DNA of 64,000 nt from Chitinophaga polysaccharea (GTDB lineage Bacteria; Bacteroidota; Bacteroidia; Chitinophagales; Chitinophagaceae): assembly GCF_007829335.1 (NCBI RefSeq), contig NZ_VIWO01000002.1:186001-250000 (forward strand), written 5' to 3'. Every line of letters starts with the position of its first letter. Position 1 is the first letter of the stretch. Shown piece by piece: positions 34,962 through 44,149 of the stretch. Position numbers and translations under genes: made by a program. A model generated the notes under the pieces. It was not told where the DNA came from and made no database searches. It saw only the letters and a list, made by a program, of their open reading frames with translations.

Positions 34962-35852
34962 TTAGGAAGTTTTTTTTGTTTGGGCAGCGTAGGTACTTTC
35001 GAAGATCTTATCGGCATTACCGGCTTCAAAGCCTTCCCGGCGGTGCTCGCGGCGGATTTCTCCCGGCGGGAGTCCGGCAAATGCGGGGAGTACCTTTCTT
35101 TCGGCAAATTCAACGTAAGAGCCGGCGATATCCTGTTTTTCGCCGCCGGCAAATTCGGCGGTGATCATACGGGCTACAGTAGCGCTCTGTAACAACATAC
35201 CATCCGGGCTGGTTTTGATTTTGCCCCCGGCATCATTCAGCCGGAAGCCATGTTTCTCCAGGAAAGTATTGAAATCGGCTACTGTATTATATCCTGTCGG
35301 CAGGTTATGCACGCTCACGGTAAAGTGATTCAGGTAATAGCGGTTGTAAATTACCCAGGCGGCATACTCACTTTCGGCCGCCAGCAGCTTGTAATCTGCC
35401 ACGGTAGGGGTACGCCACAGGGCGCTGTGTAAAAAGGTATCCACAGCGGCGCTATCATCCAGGTTCAGTTGATCTACCGGGTCGCTGCTCACCTCGCGGG
35501 TATAGCTATGAATAATATCCTGTGCCTGCTGGCTGAGATCCTTCACCCGGAGTTCGCTGATAAAGATCCGTGGATACTGGGGTGCAGGGGGGGCATACCA
35601 CCAGGCATCCAGCTTTTTGGCGGCAAAATGGTAGTGATCCATTTTCCGGTAGCCATAGTGCAGAAATATTTTTTCCAGCGAAGCCACCCCCAGCTGAGGA
35701 ACTCCCATTGTTCTGAACGCAATATGATCGTTCTCTATATCATCTGCCTTCCGGATCATTCCTTCTTTTATCATGGCGGTAATCACTGCCGCCACATCCG
35801 GAACCCGCTGCTGATAGCGTTCCATCAGCCCATTTAATACATCTTTTAACAT
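34962..35852 (-). CDS. DUF1338 / HglS-like 2-oxoadipate dioxygenase/decarboxylase
   Basis: 296 residues, shorter than the Pseudomonas HglS of about 460. DUF1338 proteins of this kind convert 2-oxoadipate to D-2-hydroxyglutarate with O2 and Fe(II), in lysine breakdown. Putative metal and substrate residues are visible: H43 and R47 in ENDHIAFRTMG, H176 in LNHFTVSVHNLP, and E248 in YVEFAERKVLP. The paired H-x3-R motif is characteristic. It lies between saccharopine dehydrogenase and ALDH7 genes on the same strand (88- and 24-nt gaps), which agrees with the assigned step. Assignment is by family and context. Confidence 0.85.
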   Translation of the reverse strand: MLKDVLNGLMERYQQRVPDVAAVITAMIKEGMIRKADDIENDHIAFRTMGVPQLGVASLEKIFLHYGYRKMDHYHFAAKKLDAWWYAPPAPQYPRIFISELRVKDLSQQAQDIIHSYTREVSSDPVDQLNLDDSAAVDTFLHSALWRTPTVADYKLLAAESEYAAWVIYNRYYLNHFTVSVHNLPTGYNTVADFNTFLEKHGFRLNDAGGKIKTSPDGMLLQSATVARMITAEFAGGEKQDIAGSYVEFAERKVLPAFAGLPPGEIRREHRREGFEAGNADKIFESTYAAQTKKTS

Positions 35853-35940
35853 GGAGGATGCGTTTTTGCAATTAGCTGTTAGTATTTCTGGTAAAGAGGC
35901 CGCTCTTTACAGTAATTTACCAAGAGCAGATAGTTAAAAA

Positions 35941-37011
35941 CTAATTATAATATACCGCAAAGCGGTTCTTGATCAAATCTCCGAATGCCACATCTTCCTG
36001 GCGAACAAAGCCGGTAGCCGGCAATTTGCCCTTGGCATGGAGGTCGATTACCGCACAGGCAGCACCGGCAGTGGTTAGCTGGATGGCCGTGAAATCCTTG
36101 CCGGCTATAGCCTGGTTGTAGATTTTACGGGAGTAGGAGCGTTGTACCGAACGGCCATTTACGGTGCCGGAAACGGATACAAATACCAGCACCACGTCCT
36201 GTGGGGTGAAAGGTATGCTATCTTCCATAATCTCCTTCAACATTTCCCTCTTTTTATTGAGTTTAAGCTCGTTGAGCAGGATTTTCATCAGGTTACAGTG
36301 ACCAGGATAACGTACGGTTTTATAGTCGAGGTTATATACTTTGTTGTCCAGTATTTCCGCCAGGGCGCCTAGTCCGCCGGAGGTATTAAACGCTTCGTAT
36401 TCCACGCCGTCGAGGGCAAAGCGTTCGTAGCCTTCCATAGGCATTACTTCCTTACGTTCGCCTTCATGAATGGCATCGCAGGGGTTGCAATATTCGTTGA
36501 TCAGGCCATCGGTGCTCCAGGTAAGGTTATACATAAGGCTATTGGTAGGAAACTGGGGCAGGGCGCCAACTCGCAGGCGAACGGCATCCAGGGTGTCGAA
36601 TTGTTTGGCAATATCATGAGCGGCAATGCTGATAAATCCCGGCGCCAGGCCACATTGTGGCATAAAACTCACATTGGCTTTGGCGGCTATTTCACGGATA
36701 GCATTAGTAGTAGCCACATCTTCTGTAAGATCAAAATAGTGGGTGTTGGCTTTAGCGGCGGCGGTGGCAATTTTTACGTTCAGGTAAAAGGGACAGGCGC
36801 TCAACACCATATCCTGGTCGGTTAATGCCTGCTCTAAAGCGGCGGCATCGTTTACATTCAGCAAGGTTTTGTGAATGCCCTCATCTGTACATTTCTGTAA
36901 AAGCCCTTCATTACTGTCTGCCAGGGTTACAGTATAGTCGCCAGACTGTTGCAGCAGGAAAGCTGCGGTTTCACCGATCTTGCCGGCGCCGATAATCATT
37001 ACGCGTTTCAT
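35941..37011 (-). CDS. Saccharopine dehydrogenase family protein
   Basis: 356 residues. An N-terminal Rossmann fold (RVMIIGAGKIGETAAFLLQQSGDYTVTLAD) is followed by SACPFYLNVKIATAAAKANTHYFDLTEDV, MPQCGLAPGFISIAAHDI and a C-terminal domain as in saccharopine reductase/dehydrogenase. In the expected direction it splits saccharopine into glutamate and alpha-aminoadipate semialdehyde, the substrate for the ALDH7 encoded two genes downstream. No lysine-ketoglutarate reductase domain is fused or adjacent; that enzyme and an aminotransferase must lie elsewhere if the pathway is complete. It is the first gene of the operon. Confidence 0.9.
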   Translation of the reverse strand: MKRVMIIGAGKIGETAAFLLQQSGDYTVTLADSNEGLLQKCTDEGIHKTLLNVNDAAALEQALTDQDMVLSACPFYLNVKIATAAAKANTHYFDLTEDVATTNAIREIAAKANVSFMPQCGLAPGFISIAAHDIAKQFDTLDAVRLRVGALPQFPTNSLMYNLTWSTDGLINEYCNPCDAIHEGERKEVMPMEGYERFALDGVEYEAFNTSGGLGALAEILDNKVYNLDYKTVRYPGHCNLMKILLNELKLNKKREMLKEIMEDSIPFTPQDVVLVFVSVSGTVNGRSVQRSYSRKIYNQAIAGKDFTAIQLTTAGAACAVIDLHAKGKLPATGFVRQEDVAFGDLIKNRFAVYYN

Positions 37012-37036
37012 AATCTGTTTGGAATTATAGTGATGC

Positions 37037-37067
37037 GTGAAGCGGTTAGCTTCACTTGTTTAGTGAA
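37037..37067. promoter_or_regulatory. Candidate operator of the lysine catabolic operon
   Basis: GTGAAGC (37037-37043) and GCTTCAC (37049-37055) form a perfect inverted repeat, and a third half-site GTGAA follows at 37063-37067. They lie 26-56 nt before the saccharopine dehydrogenase start. Spacing of 12-14 nt suits a dimeric regulator. The regulator is not identified. Confidence 0.45.
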
Positions 37068-37429
37068 AATACATAGCCATTATTCCACACTACGTATATG
37101 CGTTAACGTTATATTTACTGCAACAAACTCTTATGAATGACAGGTGTATAGTTTATACCATGGAAAACACCGGTACAGCTAACGCCGATCATTCATTGCA
37201 GGAATGCTGAAATGCAATACAGTTAACCGCTTGAGCGGTAGTGCAGCAAGAAAAATATGTAGGGAAGTTAAATGCCCTTTGTGCTACCTATGGCACATGG
37301 GAGCAGGTGCTCCGTAAATAGGAGAGAAGAGAAAGCTGTATGTTTAACAGATGATTCATTCAACTTATAAAAGTGATGAACAAATATAAGTATTTGAAAC
37401 GAAAGAAAAGCGATATCTATAAAAAATAA

Positions 37430-37458
37430 ACAGCCCCCCGTTAAAAGCGGGGGGCTGT
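37430..37458 (-). terminator. Intrinsic terminator of panB
   Basis: ACAGCCCCCCG (37430-37440) pairs with CGGGGGGCTGT (37448-37458). On the minus strand the stem is followed by TTTATTTTTTAT, a proper U-rich tail, 20 nt past the panB stop. Confidence 0.92.
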
Positions 37459-37477
37459 AAAGAATGAGCTTAGTGGT

Positions 37478-38293
37478 TTAGTATTGTTCGTTGTCGTTCG
37501 GGAAATCTTTGGCTTTTACATCATGAATATAGGCCTGGGTGGCCCCGTAGATTTCTGCATAAAGATCGAGGTAACGGCGCAGGAAGCGTGGTTTGAACTC
37601 CTTATTGATACCCAGCATGTCATGCATCACCAGTACCTGGCCATCTACATACTTACCCGCGCCAATACCGATAATAGGAATTTCTACCGACTCGGCCACT
37701 GTTTTGGCCAGTGCAGCAGGGATTTTTTCCAGCACAATGGCGAAGCAACCGGCATCCTGCAATAGTTTGGCGTCGTTGATCAGCTTATTGGCTTCAGCTT
37801 CTTCTGTGGCCCGTACGGCGTAAGTGCCAAATTTATAAATAGATTGAGGGGTAAGTCCCAGGTGGCCCATTACCGGTACACCGGCGGAGATAATACGTTT
37901 TACGGATTCGATAATTTCTTCGCCGCCTTCTATTTTAATACCGTGCGCACCTGTTTCCTTCATAATGCGGATCGCAGAACTCAGTGCTTCCTTGGAATTT
38001 CCCTGGTAGGAACCAAAAGGAAGATCTACTACTACAAAGCAACGTTTAATGGCTCTTACCACCGAAGCGGCATGGTAGATCATCTGATCTAATGTAATGG
38101 GCAGCGTGGTTTCATGACCGGCCATTACATTGGAAGCAGAATCACCGACTAGTATGATATCAATACCGGCATCGTCAAAAATGCGGGCCATAGAATAATC
38201 GTATGCAGTGAGCATAGATATTCTTTCTCCGTCCACCTTCATCTTCTGTAGTACATGCGTGGTGATACGCTTTATTTCTTTATGGACTGACAT
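37478..38293 (-). CDS. panB: 3-methyl-2-oxobutanoate hydroxymethyltransferase
   Basis: 271 residues, usual length. First committed step of pantothenate synthesis: it transfers a hydroxymethyl group from methylene-THF to ketoisovalerate. Motifs are clear: [74 protein letters not shown] and [21 protein letters not shown]. It is separated from panC and panD by about 4.4 kb. Only a hairpin and a regulatory gap separate it from the lysine operon downstream. Confidence 0.97.
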   Translation of the reverse strand: MSVHKEIKRITTHVLQKMKVDGERISMLTAYDYSMARIFDDAGIDIILVGDSASNVMAGHETTLPITLDQMIYHAASVVRAIKRCFVVVDLPFGSYQGNSKEALSSAIRIMKETGAHGIKIEGGEEIIESVKRIISAGVPVMGHLGLTPQSIYKFGTYAVRATEEAEANKLINDAKLLQDAGCFAIVLEKIPAALAKTVAESVEIPIIGIGAGKYVDGQVLVMHDMLGINKEFKPRFLRRYLDLYAEIYGATQAYIHDVKAKDFPNDNEQY

Positions 38294-38373
38294 AAGCAGT
38301 AGCTTTTAGCATTTAAGGGCTGTTAGCAATAACCGCAAAGGTGATAATATAAAAAGATAAAAGGAAATGTTTT

Positions 38374-39264
38374 TTATGTGCGGCTAACGGCTATTTCCTC
38401 GTAAAGGGCGTGGATAAGACCATCTGCCAGCCCGATTTTAGGAACGAAAATTTCCGGTGTATCTGCCCAGCGCATTACGTTTACGTAGATCTGCAAGGCA
38501 GGTACGATCACATCGGCGCGGTCTTCCCGGAGGTTATAGAGGTGAATGCGTTCTTCTACGGTAAAGCTGCTGAATTCCTTGTAGTAATCCTTCAGCGTAT
38601 CCAGTGATAGTGGTTTACCTTCTTTGCGTTTAGAGAGAGAGAATATTTTATTAATGTTGCCGCCGGAGCCGATCGCGTATACAGGACCGGCCCCTTTGAG
38701 CTGTTGTTTCAGAAAATCTTTCAGCTGCTGCCATTGTACATCGGTCACCTGTTGCTGCAACAGCCGGATCGTACCTATGTTAAACGATTCTTTGAATACC
38801 TGTTTACCGGCACTGAAGAGGGTGAGCTCCGTACTACCGCCACCTACGTCTATATAGAGGTACGACTTGGTGGTATCCAGGTGTTCGGCTACATGGTTCT
38901 CATAAATAAAAGCTGCTTCTTCCTGGCCGGAAATGATTTTTATATCGATACCGGTAGCGTCTTTTACCTGCTGCAGGATTTCAGGGCCATTGGTGGCATC
39001 CCGCATGGCTGAGGTAGCACAGGCTTTCAGGTATTTTACATCATATACGTCGAGCAGGAGACGATAGGATTTGATGGTATTGATGAGTTGTTCGGCTTTT
39101 TTTTCCGAGATGATATTGCTGGTAAATACGTCAAACCCTAGTCGCAACGGTACTCTTACCAGATTCAGCTTGGTAAAGTCCATTACTCCGGAACTATTTG
39201 GCGATGCTTCAGAAATGAGTAATCTGGCAGCGTTGGAGCCAATATCAATCGCAGCTAATTTCAT
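38374..39264 (-). CDS. Ppx/GppA family phosphatase
   Basis: 296 residues, the short form with only the two actin-like subdomains. P-loop 1 LAAIDIGSNAARLLI, the SAMRDATN and SGQEEAAFIYE motifs, and phosphate loop 2 IDVGGGSTELTLF are present. It hydrolyses polyphosphate from the ends or pppGpp to ppGpp. It sits 44 nt downstream of ppk1 on the same strand, so exopolyphosphatase is the better guess. Confidence 0.9.
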   Translation of the reverse strand: MKLAAIDIGSNAARLLISEASPNSSGVMDFTKLNLVRVPLRLGFDVFTSNIISEKKAEQLINTIKSYRLLLDVYDVKYLKACATSAMRDATNGPEILQQVKDATGIDIKIISGQEEAAFIYENHVAEHLDTTKSYLYIDVGGGSTELTLFSAGKQVFKESFNIGTIRLLQQQVTDVQWQQLKDFLKQQLKGAGPVYAIGSGGNINKIFSLSKRKEGKPLSLDTLKDYYKEFSSFTVEERIHLYNLREDRADVIVPALQIYVNVMRWADTPEIFVPKIGLADGLIHALYEEIAVSRT

Positions 39265-39308
39265 CTGTCAGTCGTTAGATCAAAAGCCAAAAGTAAAACA
39301 TTTTAAAT

Positions 39309-41456
39309 TTACAGGTATTGTTTTTCGTGCAGGTACCGGTAGATTTCTACCTGGGTACGGATCTTTTTATCCCCCTCTTTCTTGTATTGATTAGTCTGCT
39401 CGTTATCCAGAATACGGGCTTTTACGTTGCCGCTCAGCTGTACCTGCATAATATCTATCAGCTCCTGTCGTATAGCCGGATCTGTTATTTGTACGGCGGC
39501 TTCTATGCGGTGGTCCAGGTTACGCACCATCCAGTCGCAGGAAGCAATGAATACTTTCTCTGCCCCGCCATGATGGAAAATAAATACGCGGGCATGCTCC
39601 AGGTATTCATCTACAATGCTGATGGCGTTGATATTTTTCTTCCATTTTTTATTCTCCGTATAGGCGCAACAGATACCCCGGATCACCATCTTCACATCTA
39701 CGCCCGCTTTGGCGGCTTCATACAACTTGGCAATCAGCATCACATCAGAGAGGGAGTTCATTTTGATGGTAATAGCGGCCTTCTTTTTGTGCTTGGCGTT
39801 CTTAATTTCCCGGTCTATCAGCCGCAGGAAAGTGTCGCGCATGTTGAGCGGACTAACCGGCAGGGTTTTGCAGCCCTGTAGTATTTTGATATCATGCCGC
39901 GGACTTTCCAGGTACGAGAAGATGCGGTTCATGTCGGCAATGATCAGGCGGTTGGTTGTCAGCAGGCAATGGTCGCCGTATACCCGGGCTGTTTTTTCAT
40001 TGAGGTTACCGGTGCTGATAAAGCCGCATTGAATGGTTTTATTGCCAATCCGTTTTTTAATCACGCATAGTTTGGCATGTATTTTCATGTTGGGAATACC
40101 CAGCAATACTTTTACGCCCTCTTCCTCCAGCCTGGATTTCCAGTCAAGATTGGCTGCTTCGTCAAAGCGTGCACGCAGCTCCAGTACTACGGTTACCTGT
40201 TTACCGTTACGTACGGCATTCACCAGGGCATTGATAATTTTTGAATTACGGGCCAGCCTGTACGCAGTTATCTTGATTGCGGATACGTTGGGATCTATGG
40301 CGGCTTCCCTTAACAGGTCGATAATGGTATCGAAACTGTGATAAGGGAAATGGAGCATCACATCCTGTTGCTGAATAACGTGCATTACGCTGGGCGCATT
40401 TAAAAACAGGGGATGGGTAAAGGTTTTACGGTGTGTATGAGGGGGAAAGATAGATTCCGGGAAGTCCATAAAATCTTTGAAGTTATGGATACGGGCACCC
40501 GGGATGAGGTTATCTTTCCCTGATAATCCCTGCCGGCGCATCAGGTATTCGAGCAGCAGCGGGTCAATATCTTTGTCGTATACAAATCTTACGGGCTTGC
40601 CTTTACGCCGGTCTTTTAGGCCTTTTTCAATCTGGTGAATAAGGCTGTCGGAGATATCATTATCGATGTCGAGTTCCGCATCACGGGTTACTTTGATGAT
40701 GTGTGCGGAAAATTTATCGTAACCAAAATAAACGAAGATGCTTGGTAAACAGAAGCGTACCAGGTCTTCCAGCAGGATAATATCATGCTCTCCGGATTTG
40801 GAAGGAAGAATGATAAACCGGGGAAGTACGTTGGTAGGGATTTCTATCAATGCAAATTTCTGTCGTACCGAATTATCCTGGCGGGCCAGCACAATGGCCA
40901 GGTAAATAGATTTATCGCGCAGGATGGGAAACTGTTGTATACTCTCAATCATGAGCGGGATGATGTTGGTACGTACCTGCTCATTGAAGTAGTTGAGTAC
41001 AAATTTCTGTTGTTCTTTATTGAGCTGTTTTTCGGTGCGGAGGTAGATATGCTGCGTTTCCATTTCTGTGGCAATATCTTTCCATACCTGGTCAAATTCC
41101 CGTTGTTGTTCTATTACCCTGGCCTGGATTTCATCCAGTATTTTGTCGGGATTTTCTTCGAGATGCATTTTGGCGGATTTGCCAAAAGACATCATGCGTT
41201 TGAGGGTGGCTACGCGTACCCTGAAAAACTCGTCGAGGTTGTTGGAAAAGATACCCAGAAAGCGAATACGTTCGTGAAGGGGAACTGTTTTATCAGCGGC
41301 TTCCTGTAATACCCTGGCATTGAAAGCCAGCCAGCTGATATCCCGGGCTATCATTTTTTTCTTTTCGGGCAGGGGCTTTTTCCGGGCTGTTTTTTTAGAT
41401 ACAATTACTTCAGGCATTGTCATGATATCGAGGTTCTCACTATTCTGCAAACGCAT
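39309..41456 (-). CDS. ppk1: Polyphosphate kinase 1
   Basis: 715 residues, the usual four-domain length. It reversibly polymerises ATP gamma-phosphate into polyphosphate. N-domain opening RDISWLAFNARVLQEA, then FLGIFSNNLDEFFRVRVA. The phosphorylated histidine is expected at H460 (NMKIHAKLCVIKK), and the second catalytic region reads FHHGGAEKVFIASCDWMVRNLDHRIEAAV. The true start could be 13 residues downstream (MPEVIVS), since the first residues are not conserved. It forms a polyP operon with the Ppx gene. Confidence 0.96.
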   Translation of the reverse strand: MRLQNSENLDIMTMPEVIVSKKTARKKPLPEKKKMIARDISWLAFNARVLQEAADKTVPLHERIRFLGIFSNNLDEFFRVRVATLKRMMSFGKSAKMHLEENPDKILDEIQARVIEQQREFDQVWKDIATEMETQHIYLRTEKQLNKEQQKFVLNYFNEQVRTNIIPLMIESIQQFPILRDKSIYLAIVLARQDNSVRQKFALIEIPTNVLPRFIILPSKSGEHDIILLEDLVRFCLPSIFVYFGYDKFSAHIIKVTRDAELDIDNDISDSLIHQIEKGLKDRRKGKPVRFVYDKDIDPLLLEYLMRRQGLSGKDNLIPGARIHNFKDFMDFPESIFPPHTHRKTFTHPLFLNAPSVMHVIQQQDVMLHFPYHSFDTIIDLLREAAIDPNVSAIKITAYRLARNSKIINALVNAVRNGKQVTVVLELRARFDEAANLDWKSRLEEEGVKVLLGIPNMKIHAKLCVIKKRIGNKTIQCGFISTGNLNEKTARVYGDHCLLTTNRLIIADMNRIFSYLESPRHDIKILQGCKTLPVSPLNMRDTFLRLIDREIKNAKHKKKAAITIKMNSLSDVMLIAKLYEAAKAGVDVKMVIRGICCAYTENKKWKKNINAISIVDEYLEHARVFIFHHGGAEKVFIASCDWMVRNLDHRIEAAVQITDPAIRQELIDIMQVQLSGNVKARILDNEQTNQYKKEGDKKIRTQVEIYRYLHEKQYL

Positions 41457-41596
41457 ACTAACTAATTTACATTCAAAAAATTCACATCATACTAAAATAC
41501 GATGATACGGCTTTCGCTTTAATTGAAGTATTAAATTAAAGTTAAAGAAAAACAGGATATTTCATGCGGTCCGGCGTCTTTACAGGAAATAAAAAA

Positions 41597-41616
41597 CGCC
41601 CCACGTTAGCGGGGCG
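41597..41616 (-). terminator. Intrinsic terminator of the panC-panD-flippase run
   Basis: CGCCCC (41597-41602) pairs with GGGGCG (41611-41616) and, on the minus strand, is followed by TTTTTTATTT. It lies about 33 nt past the stop of the flippase-like gene. Confidence 0.85.
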
Positions 41617-41648
41617 CTCCTAATCGATATCTTTTAGCCGTTGGAAAA

Positions 41649-42674
41649 CTAAGGTGTTACGGGTACGGCTTCTTTCTTTTTGTTATAGATCGGGAGGGCC
41701 ACCAGGCTAACAAAGCCGAGGAGGATCACCAACATGGTTTGCGCTACCCAGATAATCCAGCCAAAGGCGAAACCGATAGCGGAAGGGATGCTGTAGATTT
41801 CCAGTGTTTTCTGTACCAGTGGCTGATAGGCGCCGATACCGCCGGGCATAACGATCATGCCTACACTACCGATCATGAGTACAGCCAGGGCCGCGCTGAT
41901 GCCCAGGTGGCTGGTTTCCTGGAGACAGAAAAAGCCAATGTATACCTGGGAGAGGTAGCAGGACCAGATCAATACGGAATGGATAATGAACCACACTTTT
42001 TTCTTCTTTTCCATTTTGCCGATCGACAGGAAGCCTTCCGTTATGCCCCTGATCAGGCCTTTTACAGTGATGGCTATTTTGGAACGGGCAAAGCGGCGGA
42101 GTAACCATCCTAATACTACGAGTATCACGGCAAGTATAATGATGCCTGTCAGCAGTTGCATGCCATTGGCATGCGCTATCTTGTTGGAGATGGGCTGCAA
42201 AACGGTTTCATTTACCAGGGAGCCGAGAAGATCGAGTTGGGTTACCACGGTAAGGATCATGAGGAGAATAAGGCATACCAGGTCCACGGCGCGTTCGGCA
42301 ATCATGGTGCCTACCAGTTTGTCGGCCGGTACTTTTTCATACTGGGCCAGTAAACCACAGCGGGTTACTTCTCCCAGGCGGGGTACGGCCAGGTTGGCCA
42401 GGTAGCCTACCATCACGGCAAAGAAGGTGTTGAGGGTGGTAGGTTGATGGCCCAGGGGCTTCATCAGGAGCTTCCATCTTACGGCCCGGAACCAGTGACT
42501 GGCGATGCCGATGGTCATAGTAGGGATCAGCAGCCAATAGTTGGCTTTGCGCAGGGCCACTTTAATCTGGTCCCACTCTGCTGCATTGATATTCCTGGTG
42601 AACAGCCATATCAACAGCACCCCTATGCCAAAAAAGCAAACAAACTTAATGACGTTCTTAAGCGTTTTGGGCAT
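41649..42674 (-). CDS. Flippase-like integral membrane protein (YbhN / LPG-synthase TM domain)
   Basis: 341 residues with about eight membrane segments. It shows the lysylphosphatidylglycerol-synthase transmembrane family pattern: HWFRAVRWKLLMKPLGH, FFAVMVGYLANLAVPRLGEVTRC, GTMIAERAVDLVCL and MIGSVGMIVMPGGIGAYQPLV. It lacks the C-terminal aminoacyl-transfer domain, so it is a flippase-like relative rather than a full MprF. The lipid substrate is unknown. It lies 37 nt after panD on the same strand and ends the panC-panD run. Confidence 0.88.
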   Translation of the reverse strand: MPKTLKNVIKFVCFFGIGVLLIWLFTRNINAAEWDQIKVALRKANYWLLIPTMTIGIASHWFRAVRWKLLMKPLGHQPTTLNTFFAVMVGYLANLAVPRLGEVTRCGLLAQYEKVPADKLVGTMIAERAVDLVCLILLMILTVVTQLDLLGSLVNETVLQPISNKIAHANGMQLLTGIIILAVILVVLGWLLRRFARSKIAITVKGLIRGITEGFLSIGKMEKKKKVWFIIHSVLIWSCYLSQVYIGFFCLQETSHLGISAALAVLMIGSVGMIVMPGGIGAYQPLVQKTLEIYSIPSAIGFAFGWIIWVAQTMLVILLGFVSLVALPIYNKKKEAVPVTP

Positions 42675-42711
42675 GATCCAAAGTTGTTTAGGGTGTTAAT
42701 AACAATAAGGG

Positions 42712-43056
42712 TTACAATTTATTCCCTTCTTTAGGGAAAATGGCAATAGGCGTATATTTTTTAGCTTCTTCAAAATCCATGGTGGCATAGGAAATAATAA
42801 TCACAATGTCTCCGGGAGCTACCAGGCGGGCCGCAGGGCCATTCATACAAATGACGCCGGAACCGCGTTTACCTTTGATGACATAGGTTTCCAGTCTTTC
42901 CCCATTATTTACGTTTAATACCTGGACTTTTTCGTATTCAATTAAACCAGCAGCATCCATCAGGTCTTCGTCAATCGTAATGCTTCCAACATATTGCAGA
43001 TTGGCTTCGGTAACTACTGCGCGGTGAATCTTACACTTTAAAATTTCGATTTGCAT
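42712..43056 (-). CDS. panD: Aspartate 1-decarboxylase
   Basis: 114 residues from the ATG at 43056; upstream codons (to 43128) encode no conserved sequence. It makes beta-alanine for pantothenate. The self-cleavage site giving the pyruvoyl group is G24-S25 in [10 protein letters not shown], and [18 protein letters not shown] is the classic start. Y58 lies in [12 protein letters not shown]. It is downstream of panC, with a hairpin between them. Confidence 0.97.
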   Translation of the reverse strand: MQIEILKCKIHRAVVTEANLQYVGSITIDEDLMDAAGLIEYEKVQVLNVNNGERLETYVIKGKRGSGVICMNGPAARLVAPGDIVIIISYATMDFEEAKKYTPIAIFPKEGNKL

Positions 43057-43122
43057 AATTTGTACTGGCTTAACGCTTATTAAAAGAGCGTCTGCAAAAC
43101 TAGGGAAAAAATATGGAAGATT

Positions 43123-43169
43123 GAACAAGACATGCAGTCCTGGTGCAGCGTGCGCTGCATGTCTTGTTC
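43123..43169. terminator. Hairpin between panC and panD
   Basis: GAACAAGACATGCAG (43123-43137) pairs perfectly with CTGCATGTCTTGTTC (43155-43169) around a 17-nt loop. It lies 7 nt beyond the panC stop and before panD. The T tract is interrupted, so it may attenuate rather than end transcription. Confidence 0.7.
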
Positions 43170-43176
43170 CATAAGG

Positions 43177-44040
43177 CTAGAGGCTGCCCTGTAATATCAT
43201 GTTGTCGATCAGGCGGACTCCATCGAGCCAGGCGGCCAGCGCTACTACAACCGTGGCATCGCCGGGAGGCTGATCCAGGGGACGGAGCATGCCGTTTTCC
43301 AGCTGGAGTATGTCGACGTACTCCGGTTCAAAGCCCTCTTTTTTCAGGTGGTCAAAAGCCTCAAGAGCTTCTTCCATGAAATAGAGGCCTTTACCAAAGT
43401 TATTTTTGATAGTCATCAGTTCGTGGTAGATGGCGGTGGCCTTTTTGCGGGCGGCAGGAGAGAGCCGGGTATTGCGGCTGCTCATGGCCAGGCCGTCTTT
43501 TTCCCTTTCCGTAGGACACACCACCAGTTTTACGGGAGAATGGGTGATCTGCAGCAGGCGACGGATGATCAGGCACTGTTGCAGATCTTTTTGTCCCATA
43601 AAAAGCTGGTCTGGTTGCACAATATCCAGTAACTTGTGAACAATGCGGCCAACCCCCTGGAAATGTCCGGGCCGGAATTTGCCTTCCAGGATAGTTTCCA
43701 GGTCGCCAAAGTCGTAATGCAGATCACTTTCCAGTCCTTCCGGGTACATTTCTTCTACGGATGGTAAAAAAAGTATATCTGTTGATGCATGATTTAATTT
43801 TTTAATATCCTCTTCAATGGTGATGGGATATTTTTCAAAATCTTTAGGATCATTGAATTGGGTTGGATTGACGAAGATGCTGCAAATGACCACGTCAGTA
43901 TTTTTCCTGGCGGCCTGAATAAGTGACAGATGCCCATCGTGGAGGGCTCCCATAGTGGGCACGAATCCAATGCTTTTGTTATTTTTTCTTACCAGGTCCA
44001 GATGCTTCTTCAGGTCCGTGCTGCGCTTAAATAGATACAT
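43177..44040 (-). CDS. panC: Pantothenate synthetase
   Basis: 287 residues. It joins pantoate and beta-alanine with ATP. The adenylating signature GFVPTMGALHDGHLSLI (HxGH), FVNPTQFNDPKDFEKYP, GQKDLQQCLIIRRL, and AMSSRNTRLSPAARKKA are all intact. It is divergent from the GlgA-like gene, an arrangement I know from other Bacteroidota. Confidence 0.97.
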   Translation of the reverse strand: MYLFKRSTDLKKHLDLVRKNNKSIGFVPTMGALHDGHLSLIQAARKNTDVVICSIFVNPTQFNDPKDFEKYPITIEEDIKKLNHASTDILFLPSVEEMYPEGLESDLHYDFGDLETILEGKFRPGHFQGVGRIVHKLLDIVQPDQLFMGQKDLQQCLIIRRLLQITHSPVKLVVCPTEREKDGLAMSSRNTRLSPAARKKATAIYHELMTIKNNFGKGLYFMEEALEAFDHLKKEGFEPEYVDILQLENGMLRPLDQPPGDATVVVALAAWLDGVRLIDNMILQGSL

Positions 44041-44101
44041 AAATCATTGCTTAAAAGGATGTTAAAACTGACAGATTGGCCAATATTCCGTAAAAAATCC
44101 G

Positions 44102-44109
44102 TAATTTTG
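44102..44109 (+). promoter_or_regulatory. -7 box of the GlgA-like gene
   Basis: TAATTTTG matches TAnnTTTG, 40 nt before the ATG at 44150. An ATTG at 44075-44078 is slightly too far upstream (23-bp spacer) to be a good -33 box. Confidence 0.5.
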
Positions 44110-44149
44110 CAAGCCAAATTAAAATTACTGCATTAATAATCAGCGTTAA

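Larger units (their letters stand above)
37012..37477. other. Gene-free region upstream of the lysine operon
   Basis: 466 bases. It holds repeated GTGAA/TTCAC half-sites near the operon start and the panB terminator at the other end. CAAATATA (37381-37388, TATATTTG on the minus strand) looks like a -7 box but has no -33 partner. I found no tRNA and no credible ORF. Confidence 0.55.

Noticed and set aside
37160..37210. 16-residue ORF in the gene-free region before the lysine operon
   Set aside because: No promoter or ribosome signal, no membrane or domain character, and a length expected by chance.
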